From: Mucilaginibacter terrae
Lineage (GTDB): Bacteria; Bacteroidota; Bacteroidia; Sphingobacteriales; Sphingobacteriaceae
NCBI RefSeq assembly: GCF_031951985.1
Contig: NZ_JAVLVU010000001.1
Location: forward strand, 5,084,001 to 5,148,000
Direction of reading: 5' to 3'
Length of the DNA stretch: 64,000 bases
Part shown: piece by piece, positions 46,287 through 57,000 of the stretch
Layout of the letters: every line of letters starts with the position of its first letter
How positions within the stretch are numbered: position 1 is the stretch's first letter
Translations under genes and position numbers: made by a program
The notes under the pieces: model-generated
Told to the model about the DNA's origin: nothing
The model's database searches: none
The model's input: the letters and a program-made list of their open reading frames with translations, nothing else

Positions 46287-49200
46287 ATGAGGATGAACGT
46301 TAAAATGCCATATCGGCCGAATAGTCTACGGAAAATAATTTTTCTTTTGGTGTCGGCCATGTTTTGTGTTTTTGCTGCAAAATCACAGCATATTAAAGCA
46401 AACTTTGACAAACACACCGTAAAAGATGGATTGTCTTCTAACACCGTTTACGATGTTATTAAAGATAAATATGGTTTTGTGTGGATAGCAACAGATGATG
46501 GTCTTAACCGTTTTGACGGCACTAATTTTACTTTTTACCGCAATAAAGACAATGACACCAGCAGTTTGAGAATAAATTATATCAGTAGTTTATACGAGGA
46601 CAGCTTAGGGCAGTTATGGATAGGCACCAGCGGGGGCGGTTTTAGCCTGTATAATCGTAAAAAAGATGCCTTTTACAATTTTAATGTTACAATTGATAAA
46701 GAGTGGATTAGTGAGGCAATTACCGGGATGATGGAAGACAATAAGGGAAATCTTTGGATTACCTCTTTTGATGGGCTTTACCGGGTGCAACTTAAAACGC
46801 GGCAGGTTAAACATATACAAGTAAAGGGACTTAGGCAAACAGAGCCGATGTTGTGTATTTACAAGGATCATCGTCAGCGGTTGTGGATAGGTACGCAAAA
46901 TGGACTTGTATTATTTGATGCAGTTAGCGGCAAAGTCACGCGCTTTTCACATAACGATAGTGACCCCAATTCGCTGGTTAATAACAATGTGTTAAGTATA
47001 ACCGAAGATAATACCGGCAATATATGGGCCGGTACCCTTGATGGTTTAAGTATGCTTTCACCCAACTTGAAGAGCTTTCGAAATTACCGCAAATCTAATT
47101 CGTCTGCAGGTGGGCTGAGTAACAATTATATCCATGCAATTAAAGCCGATGATAAAAATCAGCTATGGATCGGTACCGACGGCGGATTGAATATTCTTGA
47201 CATCAAAAATCAACAATTTACTGTATACCACCCTAACGAACGCAATAATGGCGGGATCAATAGCGAATCCATCCGTTCTATTTACTTTGATAATCATGGT
47301 ATATGCTGGTTGGGAACTTACCAGGGCGGTTTAAATAAGTTCGACCGAAACTTTACGCACTTTAATCACAAGCAACGAAATGCTTTTGATCATCAGGGCC
47401 TGAGTGCTGCAGTGGTTACATCGTTTGCCGAAACTGCGGATAATAATGTGTTTGTTGGCACCGACGGAGGCGGGCTGAATTTGTTTCGTTCAAAAACAGG
47501 GGTGTTTGATCATATCAATATTACACCATCAAAAACCAATATCCGGCCTAAATTATCGATCATGGGCCTTGAAATGGCTAATCCACAAACGCTTTGGATT
47601 TCTACCTACTTTGATGGTTTATTCGCCTATAATCCTCAAAATGGCACTTACCGTCAATTTGTTAAAGAAAGAGCACCGTTGGGGCTAAGCAACAACAATA
47701 TATTTTGTACACATTTAGACCGCAATGGAAACTTATGGATTGGTACAGATGGCGGCGGGGTTAATATGCTTGATAAGAAACAGCAAACTATTCGCTATTT
47801 TATAAATCCAAGCGGTAACTCAGAAGACTCCCGTTATCCTGCTAATAACGTTATCCGCACTATTGAAGAAGACGGATCAGGAAAAATATGGATCGGTACA
47901 TTTGGTGCTGGTGTTTCTGTTTATGATCCTGATAGTAAGCGGTTTGTTACTTATAATAAAGGTAATAGCCAACTTCCTAACAACTATGTGCTAACTATAC
48001 TTAAAGACCATAGCGGGCAAATTTGGGTGGGTACCAATGGTGGTGGTATCAGCCTGTTCAATCCTCAAACAGGTAAATTCCGTACTTTTTCGGAAAAGGA
48101 TGGTTTGGCCAACGACATCGTTCATAAAATATTAGAAGATAAACAAGGTAAGATATGGGCCAGTACCAACCAAGGCCTCAGCAGCCTTGACCGGCAAACA
48201 TTTGTTATCACTAATTATGATGCGCAAAATGGTCTGCAAAACAGTCCTTTTGTACTTGGCGCTGGTCTTGTATTAACCAATGGCGATATCTACTTCGGCG
48301 GGCAAAATGGTATCAATTACTTCTCACCATCCGATATTAGAAAAAACCTGCGGAAACCCGGAATAGCCCTGGTTAACCTTTATGTTGAAAACAAGAAGGT
48401 GCTTCCCGAAGAAAACGGGCCTTTAACCGAACCCATACTTTATGCCCGCAAAATTGAGATAAGACATAAACAAAGCTTTGCAATAGAGTATGTAGCACTC
48501 AATTATACCAACCCATCTCAAAACCAATACGAGTACAAGTTAAGAGGCTTTGATAAGGAGTGGATACGTGCGGGTAAAAGTCATAAAGCTTTATATACCA
48601 ATCTTAGCCCCGGAACATATGAATTTCATGTACGTGCAATTAATAACGACGGTGTTTCAAATGAAAAAGCCAGGACGATTACGGTAGTGATTTTACCGCC
48701 TTTTTGGTTAACACCCCTGGCGTTTTTCTTTTACATTGCTATTGTAGCAGGCTTAATTTTTTACGTTCGTAAAAAGGAAATACGCAAGCTAAGGACTCAG
48801 TTTTTATTAGAACAGGAAAGGCAGCAGGCCAAACAAATGATAGAGCAGGAGCGCTCTGCTGCAGAGCATGCGCACATGCTTGACCAGATGAAGATCAAGT
48901 TTTTAACTAACCTGAGCCACGAATTCAGAACTCCGATCTCGCTCATTATGGGGCCTGTAGAAAATTTGCTGGCCGGAGATTCGCCCACACAGATCAAACC
49001 ACAACTGGAGTTAGTTAGACGAAATGGTCGTCGCTTGCTGAACCTTGTCAACCAGCTTCTTGATTTTAGAAAAATGGAACAAGGTGAGCTAACGCTAAAT
49101 CTCAGCGCTACAGATTTACGTGCCTTTTTAAAAGATACTACCGATTCATTTGTTGACATGGCAGAAAGGAAGGGAGTTGAATACAAAGTAAAACTACCTC

Positions 49201-50450
49201 AACATACCCTTAAAGCCTTGTTGGACGTCAATAAATTGGAGCGCATTCTTTTCAATCTGTTATCTAATGCTTTTAAATTTACTGATGAAGGAGGAAAAGT
49301 AACTATACAGATTAATGTTTTAACCGTTTCTAAAGACACCTTGAATCTTTTTTGCCAGATTAGCGACACGGGCATTGGCATAGCTGCAGAAGATTTACCT
49401 AATGTTTTCAACAGGTTCTATCAAACTGATAACAGTGCGGTAATTAACAATCAGGGATCGGGTATAGGCCTTTCTATTGCAAAAGAGTTTATTCGCTTGC
49501 ATGGTGGTAACATTAAAGCTGAAAGCGAACCGGGATTAGGCAGTACCTTCAGTTTCGAGATACCATTAAGTATAGCCGTTAATGAGGTTCCGGTAGATCT
49601 TAACGATGATTTTATGCCTCAGCAAAATATTGAAGCGGAGGAGATGGAGCCAGCACAAAAAGAGTTGCCGCTTATTTTGATAATAGATGATGAGGCCGAC
49701 TTTAGGTTTTATCTAAAAGAAAACCTAAAGCAATATTACCGTATTATTGAGGCACCCAATGGCCATAAAGGATGGCAGTTGGCACTTTCTATGCATCCCG
49801 ACCTTATTATTTCGGATGTAAGTATGCCGGTTATGGACGGTATGGCACTAAGCAGAAAACTTAAAAAAGACAAACGAACGCTGCACATCCCGTTAATCGT
49901 GCTTACGGCATCAAATCAGGAAACAGACGAATTGATGGCGTTAGAATCTGAAGCAAATGATTTTATAACCAAGCCGTTTAACTTTGCCATATTGCAAACC
50001 AAAATTCGCAATCTGCTTGCTCTTAATGATAAGTTAAAGGCTACCTATTCCCGACTTATTAAGATAACGCTTGATGAGGTAGAAGTAGAGTCGGAAGAAG
50101 AAAAGTTTTTGAAGGCTGTGATGTTATACATCGAAAATAACCTGAATGATCCACAGTTGTCGGTAGACGGCATAAGCCGTGAATTTCGTATGAGCCGGGG
50201 CTCATTTTATAACAAGATATTGGAACTTACAGGCTTAGTCCCGGTAAAATTGATAAACTCGGTAAAATTAGAGAGAGCCGTACAACTCATTGAAAAAAGT
50301 GATTTGAACGTAGCGCAGATCGCATATCAGGTTGGATTTTCGGCACCGAATTATTTTTCAAAAGCCTTTAAAGAAAAATACCACATGTCTCCTTCTGAAT
50401 ATATTCAAAGCAACCGGAAACGTAGGGAAAAGCCCGTGGTCTCTAATTGA
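46287..50450 (+). CDS. Hybrid two-component system regulator (sensor, kinase, receiver, AraC output)
   Basis: 1387 residues. Parts in order: signal peptide (to about 33), a periplasmic double beta-propeller of about 14 Reg_prop blades (repeats of the GLSSNTVYDVIKD and GFVWIATDDGLNRFD type, about 45-690), a Y_Y_Y domain (about 700-795), a transmembrane helix near 806-827, a HisKA domain with phospho-acceptor His in NLSHEFRTP near 878, an ATPase domain with GSGIGLSIAKEF, a receiver with DDE at its start and phospho-Asp near 1175 in DVSMPVMDG, and a C-terminal AraC helix-turn-helix (about 1270-1375). Such proteins bind an oligosaccharide directly in the periplasm and activate the neighbouring operon. 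It is divergent from the xus-like operon, whose inducer would be xylo-oligosaccharide. Confidence 0.95.
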   Translation: MRMNVKMPYRPNSLRKIIFLLVSAMFCVFAAKSQHIKANFDKHTVKDGLSSNTVYDVIKDKYGFVWIATDDGLNRFDGTNFTFYRNKDNDTSSLRINYISSLYEDSLGQLWIGTSGGGFSLYNRKKDAFYNFNVTIDKEWISEAITGMMEDNKGNLWITSFDGLYRVQLKTRQVKHIQVKGLRQTEPMLCIYKDHRQRLWIGTQNGLVLFDAVSGKVTRFSHNDSDPNSLVNNNVLSITEDNTGNIWAGTLDGLSMLSPNLKSFRNYRKSNSSAGGLSNNYIHAIKADDKNQLWIGTDGGLNILDIKNQQFTVYHPNERNNGGINSESIRSIYFDNHGICWLGTYQGGLNKFDRNFTHFNHKQRNAFDHQGLSAAVVTSFAETADNNVFVGTDGGGLNLFRSKTGVFDHINITPSKTNIRPKLSIMGLEMANPQTLWISTYFDGLFAYNPQNGTYRQFVKERAPLGLSNNNIFCTHLDRNGNLWIGTDGGGVNMLDKKQQTIRYFINPSGNSEDSRYPANNVIRTIEEDGSGKIWIGTFGAGVSVYDPDSKRFVTYNKGNSQLPNNYVLTILKDHSGQIWVGTNGGGISLFNPQTGKFRTFSEKDGLANDIVHKILEDKQGKIWASTNQGLSSLDRQTFVITNYDAQNGLQNSPFVLGAGLVLTNGDIYFGGQNGINYFSPSDIRKNLRKPGIALVNLYVENKKVLPEENGPLTEPILYARKIEIRHKQSFAIEYVALNYTNPSQNQYEYKLRGFDKEWIRAGKSHKALYTNLSPGTYEFHVRAINNDGVSNEKARTITVVILPPFWLTPLAFFFYIAIVAGLIFYVRKKEIRKLRTQFLLEQERQQAKQMIEQERSAAEHAHMLDQMKIKFLTNLSHEFRTPISLIMGPVENLLAGDSPTQIKPQLELVRRNGRRLLNLVNQLLDFRKMEQGELTLNLSATDLRAFLKDTTDSFVDMAERKGVEYKVKLPQHTLKALLDVNKLERILFNLLSNAFKFTDEGGKVTIQINVLTVSKDTLNLFCQISDTGIGIAAEDLPNVFNRFYQTDNSAVINNQGSGIGLSIAKEFIRLHGGNIKAESEPGLGSTFSFEIPLSIAVNEVPVDLNDDFMPQQNIEAEEMEPAQKELPLILIIDDEADFRFYLKENLKQYYRIIEAPNGHKGWQLALSMHPDLIISDVSMPVMDGMALSRKLKKDKRTLHIPLIVLTASNQETDELMALESEANDFITKPFNFAILQTKIRNLLALNDKLKATYSRLIKITLDEVEVESEEEKFLKAVMLYIENNLNDPQLSVDGISREFRMSRGSFYNKILELTGLVPVKLINSVKLERAVQLIEKSDLNVAQIAYQVGFSAPNYFSKAFKEKYHMSPSEYIQSNRKRREKPVVSN

Positions 50451-50823
50451 TTAAACCAGTTACAGGCGCTTAAAATACAGATTTTCAATATCCGATTCTG
50501 ATAATATCGGATTAACTTTCCTTTCACCCAGCTTTGTTTCTAAACGATGCGATGGTGATGCCTTTAACAATACTTTAGCTCAACAGAGTTCAACCCGAAA
50601 GTTATGCGCGGTGAAGTGCAGTCAAAACGCATACGTTTGGCCAGGTGAAGACTATCATTGCGTAACGCGGAGCAAGCCATGTTTTCGCTACGCTTAAACG
50701 GCTTGCTACTTAACAGGAAAAGTCTTGCGAAGGTTATGTTCGCACTTTGTTTAAACGAGTTTTAGAAATTTTATAACGTGATTTTCCATCACATAATCCC
50801 ACCGAAATTGCATATCTTGTCTT
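50451..50823. other. Intergenic stretch after the hybrid regulator
   Basis: 373 bases without a supported gene. A seven-base inverted repeat (50490-50496 and 50506-50512, nine-base loop) lies 40 bases after the regulator stop and might help termination, but no T-run follows. The rest shows nothing recognisable. Confidence 0.4.
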
Positions 50824-52167
50824 ATGCGTTTCCGGTTGATAGCACTGTATATTTTATGCCTGTTTGCGTGCCCTGCAACAGCCCAGGTTAATGTCACAAT
50901 CGAACAAATAAATAAGATAAACATAATTGATGCCGGAGGGTATCTTATGGGCGGTTACCGGAATGAGTATGAACTTTTTTTGGAAAACGGCCAATGGCGC
51001 AGCTACCAGACCCGGGAAAAATACGACCGTCAAAATTTTAAACGCAAGAAGCCCGAAGAGTTTTTTGAGCACAAAGATTCCCTGATGCACCGCTTTATTA
51101 AAGCCGTGCCTCGGGATTCCCTAATACAATTTCTGAAATCCATATCAACGATAAGATCGAAGTTCGTTGCGACCGACCTAAAAGTTTCCATACCCATGCT
51201 CAAGCAGCAGATCGACACCGCGTACCTGAAATATCTCCCGGCAGATAAGCACGCCATCTTCCACTCATTTTACGATACCCCGCAGAAACTGAACACTATA
51301 TTGGAGGCGCTTCAAAAAGGTGCATGGACAGATGACTGGCCTTTGGCAGCTATCGAAGTGATCAAAACCACAGGTGACACTATAAAAGTTCAAACCACGC
51401 GGCAGGTTGACTTTATGCTCCCATGGAAAGTCAATGGTACGCCAACCTATGATTTGAGCATCAACCGCTTCTTTATGACGGCAACGGGTTTGCTAAATCA
51501 CCGCATGAACGGCAGAAATCTCGCAGGCAATGTTCAGGGCGAGGTTCAACACCGGTATGCTGCCAATGCCCTCGAAAGATTGCGGTGGGAAGAGATAGCA
51601 CCTGCCAATACCGCCTATGTCAAACAGCATTTCGACATCATCAGGATTTCAAAAAGCAACGACCAAAGCTATTACGTGTTCAGGCCGTTAAGGTTAGCTA
51701 ATAAAAAAGTAGTAATACACGGCACACTGGACATTACTAAAAAGGAGCAACTTCAAAAGCTTGTGAACTTTGCCGAAGACACCCTGCACCATTTCTTAAA
51801 AAAGCCAGCCTTTATGATGGATAGTTGCAAAAAAATACAAGGATGCGAGATAAGATTTGTGTTTACTTTAGGAGCATCCAATCATAGTGTATATACAATG
51901 TTTACACCTGAATTGGCTGCTTTCTTGAAAAAAATTGATGCCAGGACACTTGTTCCATTTACGATATACGCCGGGGAGCGTACCGAAGATAACTGGGTGG
52001 CATTACCTGACGGAAGATTTGTGCTGACTGCATATGTTGATGATAAAGGCATAGGCATCAACAGGTTCATTGCTCCAGATGGCGTAAAACAACGCAAATT
52101 TGTATTTATGGTATTCGACAACAGAGGTAAGCTGCTAAAAGCCCCATATTTATTTCAGGACAGATGA
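50824..52167 (+). CDS. Secreted protein of unknown function
   Basis: 447 residues with a clear Sec signal (hydrophobic 4-18, cleavage after ATAQ at about 21). I recognise no domain. The sequence has several long charged helices in the first 170 residues (RKKPEEFFEHKDSLMHRFIK), a mixed middle with DFMLPWKVNGTPTYDLSINRFF, and a C-terminal beta-rich part with VALPDGRFVLTAYVDDKG and FVFMVFDNRGKLLKAPYL. Only three cysteines, two in the segment DSCKKIQGCE; no lipobox. It has its own leader and convergent helicase gene downstream (79 bases between stops), so it is likely monocistronic. Related proteins may exist only in Bacteroidota, which I cannot test here. Confidence 0.8.
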   Translation: MRFRLIALYILCLFACPATAQVNVTIEQINKINIIDAGGYLMGGYRNEYELFLENGQWRSYQTREKYDRQNFKRKKPEEFFEHKDSLMHRFIKAVPRDSLIQFLKSISTIRSKFVATDLKVSIPMLKQQIDTAYLKYLPADKHAIFHSFYDTPQKLNTILEALQKGAWTDDWPLAAIEVIKTTGDTIKVQTTRQVDFMLPWKVNGTPTYDLSINRFFMTATGLLNHRMNGRNLAGNVQGEVQHRYAANALERLRWEEIAPANTAYVKQHFDIIRISKSNDQSYYVFRPLRLANKKVVIHGTLDITKKEQLQKLVNFAEDTLHHFLKKPAFMMDSCKKIQGCEIRFVFTLGASNHSVYTMFTPELAAFLKKIDARTLVPFTIYAGERTEDNWVALPDGRFVLTAYVDDKGIGINRFIAPDGVKQRKFVFMVFDNRGKLLKAPYLFQDR

Positions 52168-52246
52168 TTTATATTAGTAGCTCAAACAGAATACATCATA
52201 TATTCAATTTATACATATTTTAACTATTATTTTGAGGTTAAAATTA

Positions 52247-53755
52247 TTAAACTGCTATTTTTTGTGTGAGCCTTTGAGCCATCACATCTTTGATCTGTTC
52301 TTCAAGTTTAGATTTATAATCTTCTTGTAACCACTCAAGATAGTTTTTGGTCGCTTTTCCCAGGCATTTACCGTATTGCTTTACACGCCAGGTAACTTCA
52401 GTTTCTAATTGAGCGGCCAAGGCAAGTGCCTCGGCAATGGTGTCGCTATTATCGGTACACATTTGCGCGTGTTGATCAATTGATGCAGCAATTATGGTGC
52501 TGGGCTTCCGTCCTGCTTCAATCGCTTCGTGATAAGCCTGTTGTACATCAAATGCAATCTCTAAGGTATTTGGAAACATGGATCGCATTTCCGAAGGCAT
52601 TTTATGCGAATCATGACTGCTGTGTATTTGTATACTCTCATTATAGGCATCAGGATGATCAAACACAAACTGCCAGTCAACCGCGGCATTCCATTGGCCA
52701 AACCTGTCAACGTTATTTCCCAAATCAATAATGGTAAACGTTTTCTTTTTGGGTAAACGCCTGGAGCCGCGGCCAATCATTTGATGGTACAACGTTAATG
52801 ATGTGGTTGCCCTGTTTAAAATGACAGTTTGTATGGTAGGTTCATCAAATCCGGTTGTCAGGATAGAAACTGATGTTAAAATAGCATTCTTAGTTTTTTT
52901 CAGCCATAGCAAAATATCCGCACGTTCTGTCGCAGTGGTTTCATTGTCCAGATGTTTGGCAGGATAACCGGCGTCGTTAAACATTTGGCAAACCGCCTTT
53001 GATGCAAAAATGCCATTATTGAAAATTAATACTTTTTTGTTTTTTGAATGCTCTTCATAAGCATGTAACAATAATTCAAGCATAGCCGGTGAGGCGTAAA
53101 GCTCATCTGATGTGGTGGTAGTAAAATCACCGTGAGTACCTGTTTGCAACGTATTCAACTCTACATCATAACGCCATGTTGTTGGCGCGGCTAAAAATCC
53201 GTTTTCAATAAGTGATTCAATACTTTCGCCAATAATCAGTTCGTCATAAGTCTTATACATCGGCAAACTGGCATCTGAGCTGTAAGGCGTTGCTGTAACA
53301 CCAATAACACGGGCATTAGCAAATTTGTCTATCAGTTTCTGGAAAGAATTATGATGAGCTTCGTCTATAATCAAGAGTCCTATATCATCAATGTTTATAT
53401 CTCCGGTTTCAATGCGATTTTTCAGCGTTTCAACCATGGCTACGTAACATTTAAACTCGTTAGTTTTCTTAACCCGTTTTACTTGACTATTGATTACCTT
53501 ATTCACTATGCCGCATTTTTTCAAGGTAATGGATGTTTGATTGCAAAGCTCCTGCCGATGCGTTAATATCATAACATTTTGCTTATACTTTAGAATAAAC
53601 TGGTTGGCGATTTCCGAAAATATGACTGTCTTTCCGCCGCCGGTAGGCAATTGATACAGCAGTTTATAAGTATTGGACACTTGTTCCATTTTAGTAAACA
53701 ACTTGTTAAGATCATTGCGTTGATAATCGTAAAGCTGGGTATTACATTCAATCAT
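52247..53755 (-). CDS. Superfamily-2 DEAD/DEAH-box helicase
   Basis: 502 residues. Walker A is PTGGGKT at 37-43, motif II is DEAH at 131-134, motif III is TAT at 154-156, and motif VI is QMIGRGSRR near 320. The fold matches the type III restriction Res/UvrB-like group of helicases, with a C-terminal extension of about 130 residues without recognised domain. It translocates on or unwinds nucleic acid using ATP. There is no methyltransferase, nuclease or specificity gene next to it, so it is not an evident restriction system. Neighbours are a convergent secreted protein and a histidine kinase; the cellular role is open. Confidence 0.9.
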   Translation of the reverse strand: MIECNTQLYDYQRNDLNKLFTKMEQVSNTYKLLYQLPTGGGKTVIFSEIANQFILKYKQNVMILTHRQELCNQTSITLKKCGIVNKVINSQVKRVKKTNEFKCYVAMVETLKNRIETGDINIDDIGLLIIDEAHHNSFQKLIDKFANARVIGVTATPYSSDASLPMYKTYDELIIGESIESLIENGFLAAPTTWRYDVELNTLQTGTHGDFTTTTSDELYASPAMLELLLHAYEEHSKNKKVLIFNNGIFASKAVCQMFNDAGYPAKHLDNETTATERADILLWLKKTKNAILTSVSILTTGFDEPTIQTVILNRATTSLTLYHQMIGRGSRRLPKKKTFTIIDLGNNVDRFGQWNAAVDWQFVFDHPDAYNESIQIHSSHDSHKMPSEMRSMFPNTLEIAFDVQQAYHEAIEAGRKPSTIIAASIDQHAQMCTDNSDTIAEALALAAQLETEVTWRVKQYGKCLGKATKNYLEWLQEDYKSKLEEQIKDVMAQRLTQKIAV

Positions 53756-54066
53756 TTTCTTTAAGGTAAATCAGTGTGTTTTATTAAAGATTAGTGCAGT
53801 TCAATGTTGCTATCAATTCAGGTTATATTTACTCTCAATCAATAATGTGGCCAAATCCTTCCGTTAAGTCATAAAGAATAGTATAGAGACACATCATGAA
53901 CATTGCACTCCGCTTACTATAGTGTGTAAAACATTGCAGCGTTTACAAGCAAAAGGTTTAACCGTAGAAAATCAAGACCATGATCGAGCCAATGAGCCGT
54001 AATGCGTTTGGCTTCTTTAACAACCTGGCGGTTTTGATAATTGAAGTTGGGTTGAAAATTGTGGAA
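53756..54066. other. Intergenic stretch, nothing recognised
   Basis: 311 bases between the helicase start and the histidine kinase stop. No gene or strong hairpin seen. It should include the helicase promoter. Confidence 0.45.
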
Positions 54067-57000
54067 CTATTGTTTGAAAGATGCCACATCAGGCAATTCA
54101 AACCAAAATGTTGACCCTTTACCAACTTCGCTTTTAACCGCTATTAAACCGCCATGCAACTGTATGATCTCTGAACTTAAATATAAGCCAATACCAAAGC
54201 CTGATATATGTTTGGCCAGCATTGATTCCACACGATAGTATCGGTCAAATATCCGCTTTTGATCTTCTTCGTTTATGCCCAATCCCTGATCTTGGACGCT
54301 TACCCGCACCTTATCCGCTATATGCTCACAATGAACGGATATGGGAGTGCCTTTGGGCGAATACTTAACCGCATTATTAATCAGGTTTGTAATAACTGAT
54401 TCTATTTTGTCTTTATCGGCCTCCAGCATAACCTGCCCGCACTTTTCAAATCGTATGCGCGAGCCGGACATTGTTAGTTCAGCTTCGCCGATTACATCAC
54501 CCAATAGTTCAGAAAGGTCGAACAGGGATTTTTCAAGCACCATTTTGCCTGACTCAAGTCGCGAAACGTTGAGAAAGCTGTTGATCATAGCCTCCATTTT
54601 TTTAACCTGTAAACCAGATTTTGTTATGGCATCCTGCAAAAATGGATCACCACTGTTTTTAAGCTTGATTGCCGTTACCTGTATAAGCGCCTTTAGAGAC
54701 GTAAGCGGCGTTTTTAGCTCGTGGCTTGTAATACCAATAAAATCATTTTTGCGCTGTTCATCTTTCTTCTGTTCGGTAACGTCGAAAAGCACACCACTCA
54801 GGCGGGTGGCTCGATGCCGGTCATCAAATATAGCTTTCCCTTTAGCCCTCACTACACGGGGGCGCTCATCCAACGGGTTCAGTATGGTATAATGAATGTC
54901 GTAATTTCCGCCTGATGCGTAAGATACCGCGTCTTCAATACTTTTTGCAACCGCAGCCCGTTCCGGCTCAGCAATCGCTGCTATCGCTTTACTAAGTTCA
55001 ATATCTTCATCAGGATCAAAACCGAACCATGATTTCGTAATTTCATTGCCAGCGAGTTTTCCTGTTTGCGGATTCAAATCCCAGGTGCCAAGCCCGGCTG
55101 CTTCTACCGCCAACTGCAGGTCGTCCTGGCTTATCTTCAGCGCTGCATTCAACATGGCCAAATTCTCATTAATTACAGTTTGCTGGTCATTGGCAGATTG
55201 CAGTTCTTCATTAGTTGCCGCAAGTTCTTCGTTGAGTTGCTGTACTTCTTCTCTTGCTTTTACCTGCGCGGTGAGGTCGATAGCGTTAACAATAACGCCA
55301 ATAATATTGTTGTACGCATCGCGGTATGGCTGGTAAACAAAGTTCAGGTATAGCGTTTCAAGCCTATTATTACGTAGTAATTTTACCGGCCGCTCATTCG
55401 CTTCAATAGTTTCACCTGTTGTATATACCCGCTTTAGTAATTCTTCAATTCCCTGGCCTTTGGCTTCGGGCAACCCGTCAAATATCGGCTTTTTCATCAA
55501 CGCTTGCCGCGGTTTACCCCATAGCTCAATTATCCGGTCATTTGCCACATCAACGATATGATCTGGCCCCATCAGGATGCCTTTGGATACCGGGGAACGC
55601 ATGATGATGTTAAACAAGCTTTTTTGACTTTGTTCAGCCTGTAACTTAGCGGTCACAAGGTCGGTCACATCAGCCGCGGTGTTCATCACACCGTAAACAT
55701 TACCCTTGTCATCAAAGAGTGGCGTAAAATCGTAATTAAAATAGAACGGCTTTAGTGCTCCGTCAATCATCAGATCGACCTGGTTATTCCGCGCGTGATA
55801 AGCCACACCTGTTCTGTAGACCTCAGCGAGCGCTTCATAAACACCGGTGCCGGCCAGTTCAGGCAATACTTCGGAGTAAGTTCTGCCGATTAAGTCTGAA
55901 CCGCGGTTCCAGGTATCGATCAGGGCCTGATTAACCATCTCAATACACATTTCCCTGCCTGTGTAAACTGCGATTGGAAAAGGTGCGCTCTCCACCAGGC
56001 TGCGTATCTTTTGCTCACTGATGCCAAGTTGGTTTACAATCTCCTGCAAACTACGCTGGCTGATACTTAATTCCTCATTGGTTGCCGAAAGCTCCTCGTT
56101 CATGGCAGTCAGCTCCTCGTTTAGGGCCTGCTGTTCACGCTCGCTTTCTAAAAGTTTGTTAGTACGTTCCCTTACCTTTTCTTCAAGATTTTCATTCAAT
56201 AAGGCAAGCTCGTCCTGCGCCTGTTTCAATTCTTCGTTGGTGGCGGCCATTTCTTCGTTGGCAGCCGTCAGCTCCTCATTGCCGGCCTGCAGTTTTTCAA
56301 ATGCCTGTTGTAAACGGGCGTTCAACAGCCCGGCTTCCTGTGCGCTTATTTCCAGCATCTTGCGGGCAGTAACATGTTCGGTAACATCATACTTAAAGCT
56401 CAATATAGCGTTCACCTCACCATGTTCGTTACGCAGGGGCTGGTACACTACATTAAAATAATGATCACTGAGTTGGCCACCGTTTTCTGAAGCAAGTGGC
56501 ACACATATCTCGGTATTGATGTAAGGTTCACCGGTACTATACACATTTTTAAGCGTGTGCCATATAGGCTTATCTGCAATCTCCGGAACGGCAGCCAGGA
56601 GCGGCATACCCATTACCTCGCGGTTCGGGAAAAGCTCTCGCTGGTATTGCGGGTTAATATAGGAGTACACCATGTCAGGGCCGCTGATGATAGCGATTTG
56701 CGCCGGAACGGAATGGAAGAGCATTTCCATCTGATGGCTCAGGTTTTCTGCATATATCTTTTTATTACGCTCCTGATCAACGGACACTCTCAGTATATTA
56801 TTGTCGATTACCTGCGCCGACACGTTCCGGGTTTCATGGATAATATAAACTATATTGCCGTCAGCGTCTAACACCGGCTTGTGTACAGTATCCCAATGAG
56901 TTTCCTTTAAATTGCTGCTGTTGCTATGGTCGGGAACGTCGAACCGTGCCACTGGCATGCGATGTGCTATCCCGGTTGCCAGTACTTTTTCTAATGATGC

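Noticed and set aside
52247..53755. Restriction or other known defence system around the Res-type helicase
   Set aside because: No methyltransferase, nuclease, or second defence gene lies within several kilobases; the neighbours are a secreted protein and a sensor kinase.
54341..54892. 183-codon open frame on the plus strand
   Set aside because: Lies wholly antisense to the kinase and ATPase domains of the multi-PAS histidine kinase; its composition (Ser/Leu/Arg rich) is that of an antisense shadow and no domain is seen.
56021..56461. 146-codon plus-strand frame very rich in Ser and Ala
   Set aside because: Mirror of the NEEL-rich coiled coils of the kinase; repetitive composition comes from the heptads on the other strand.
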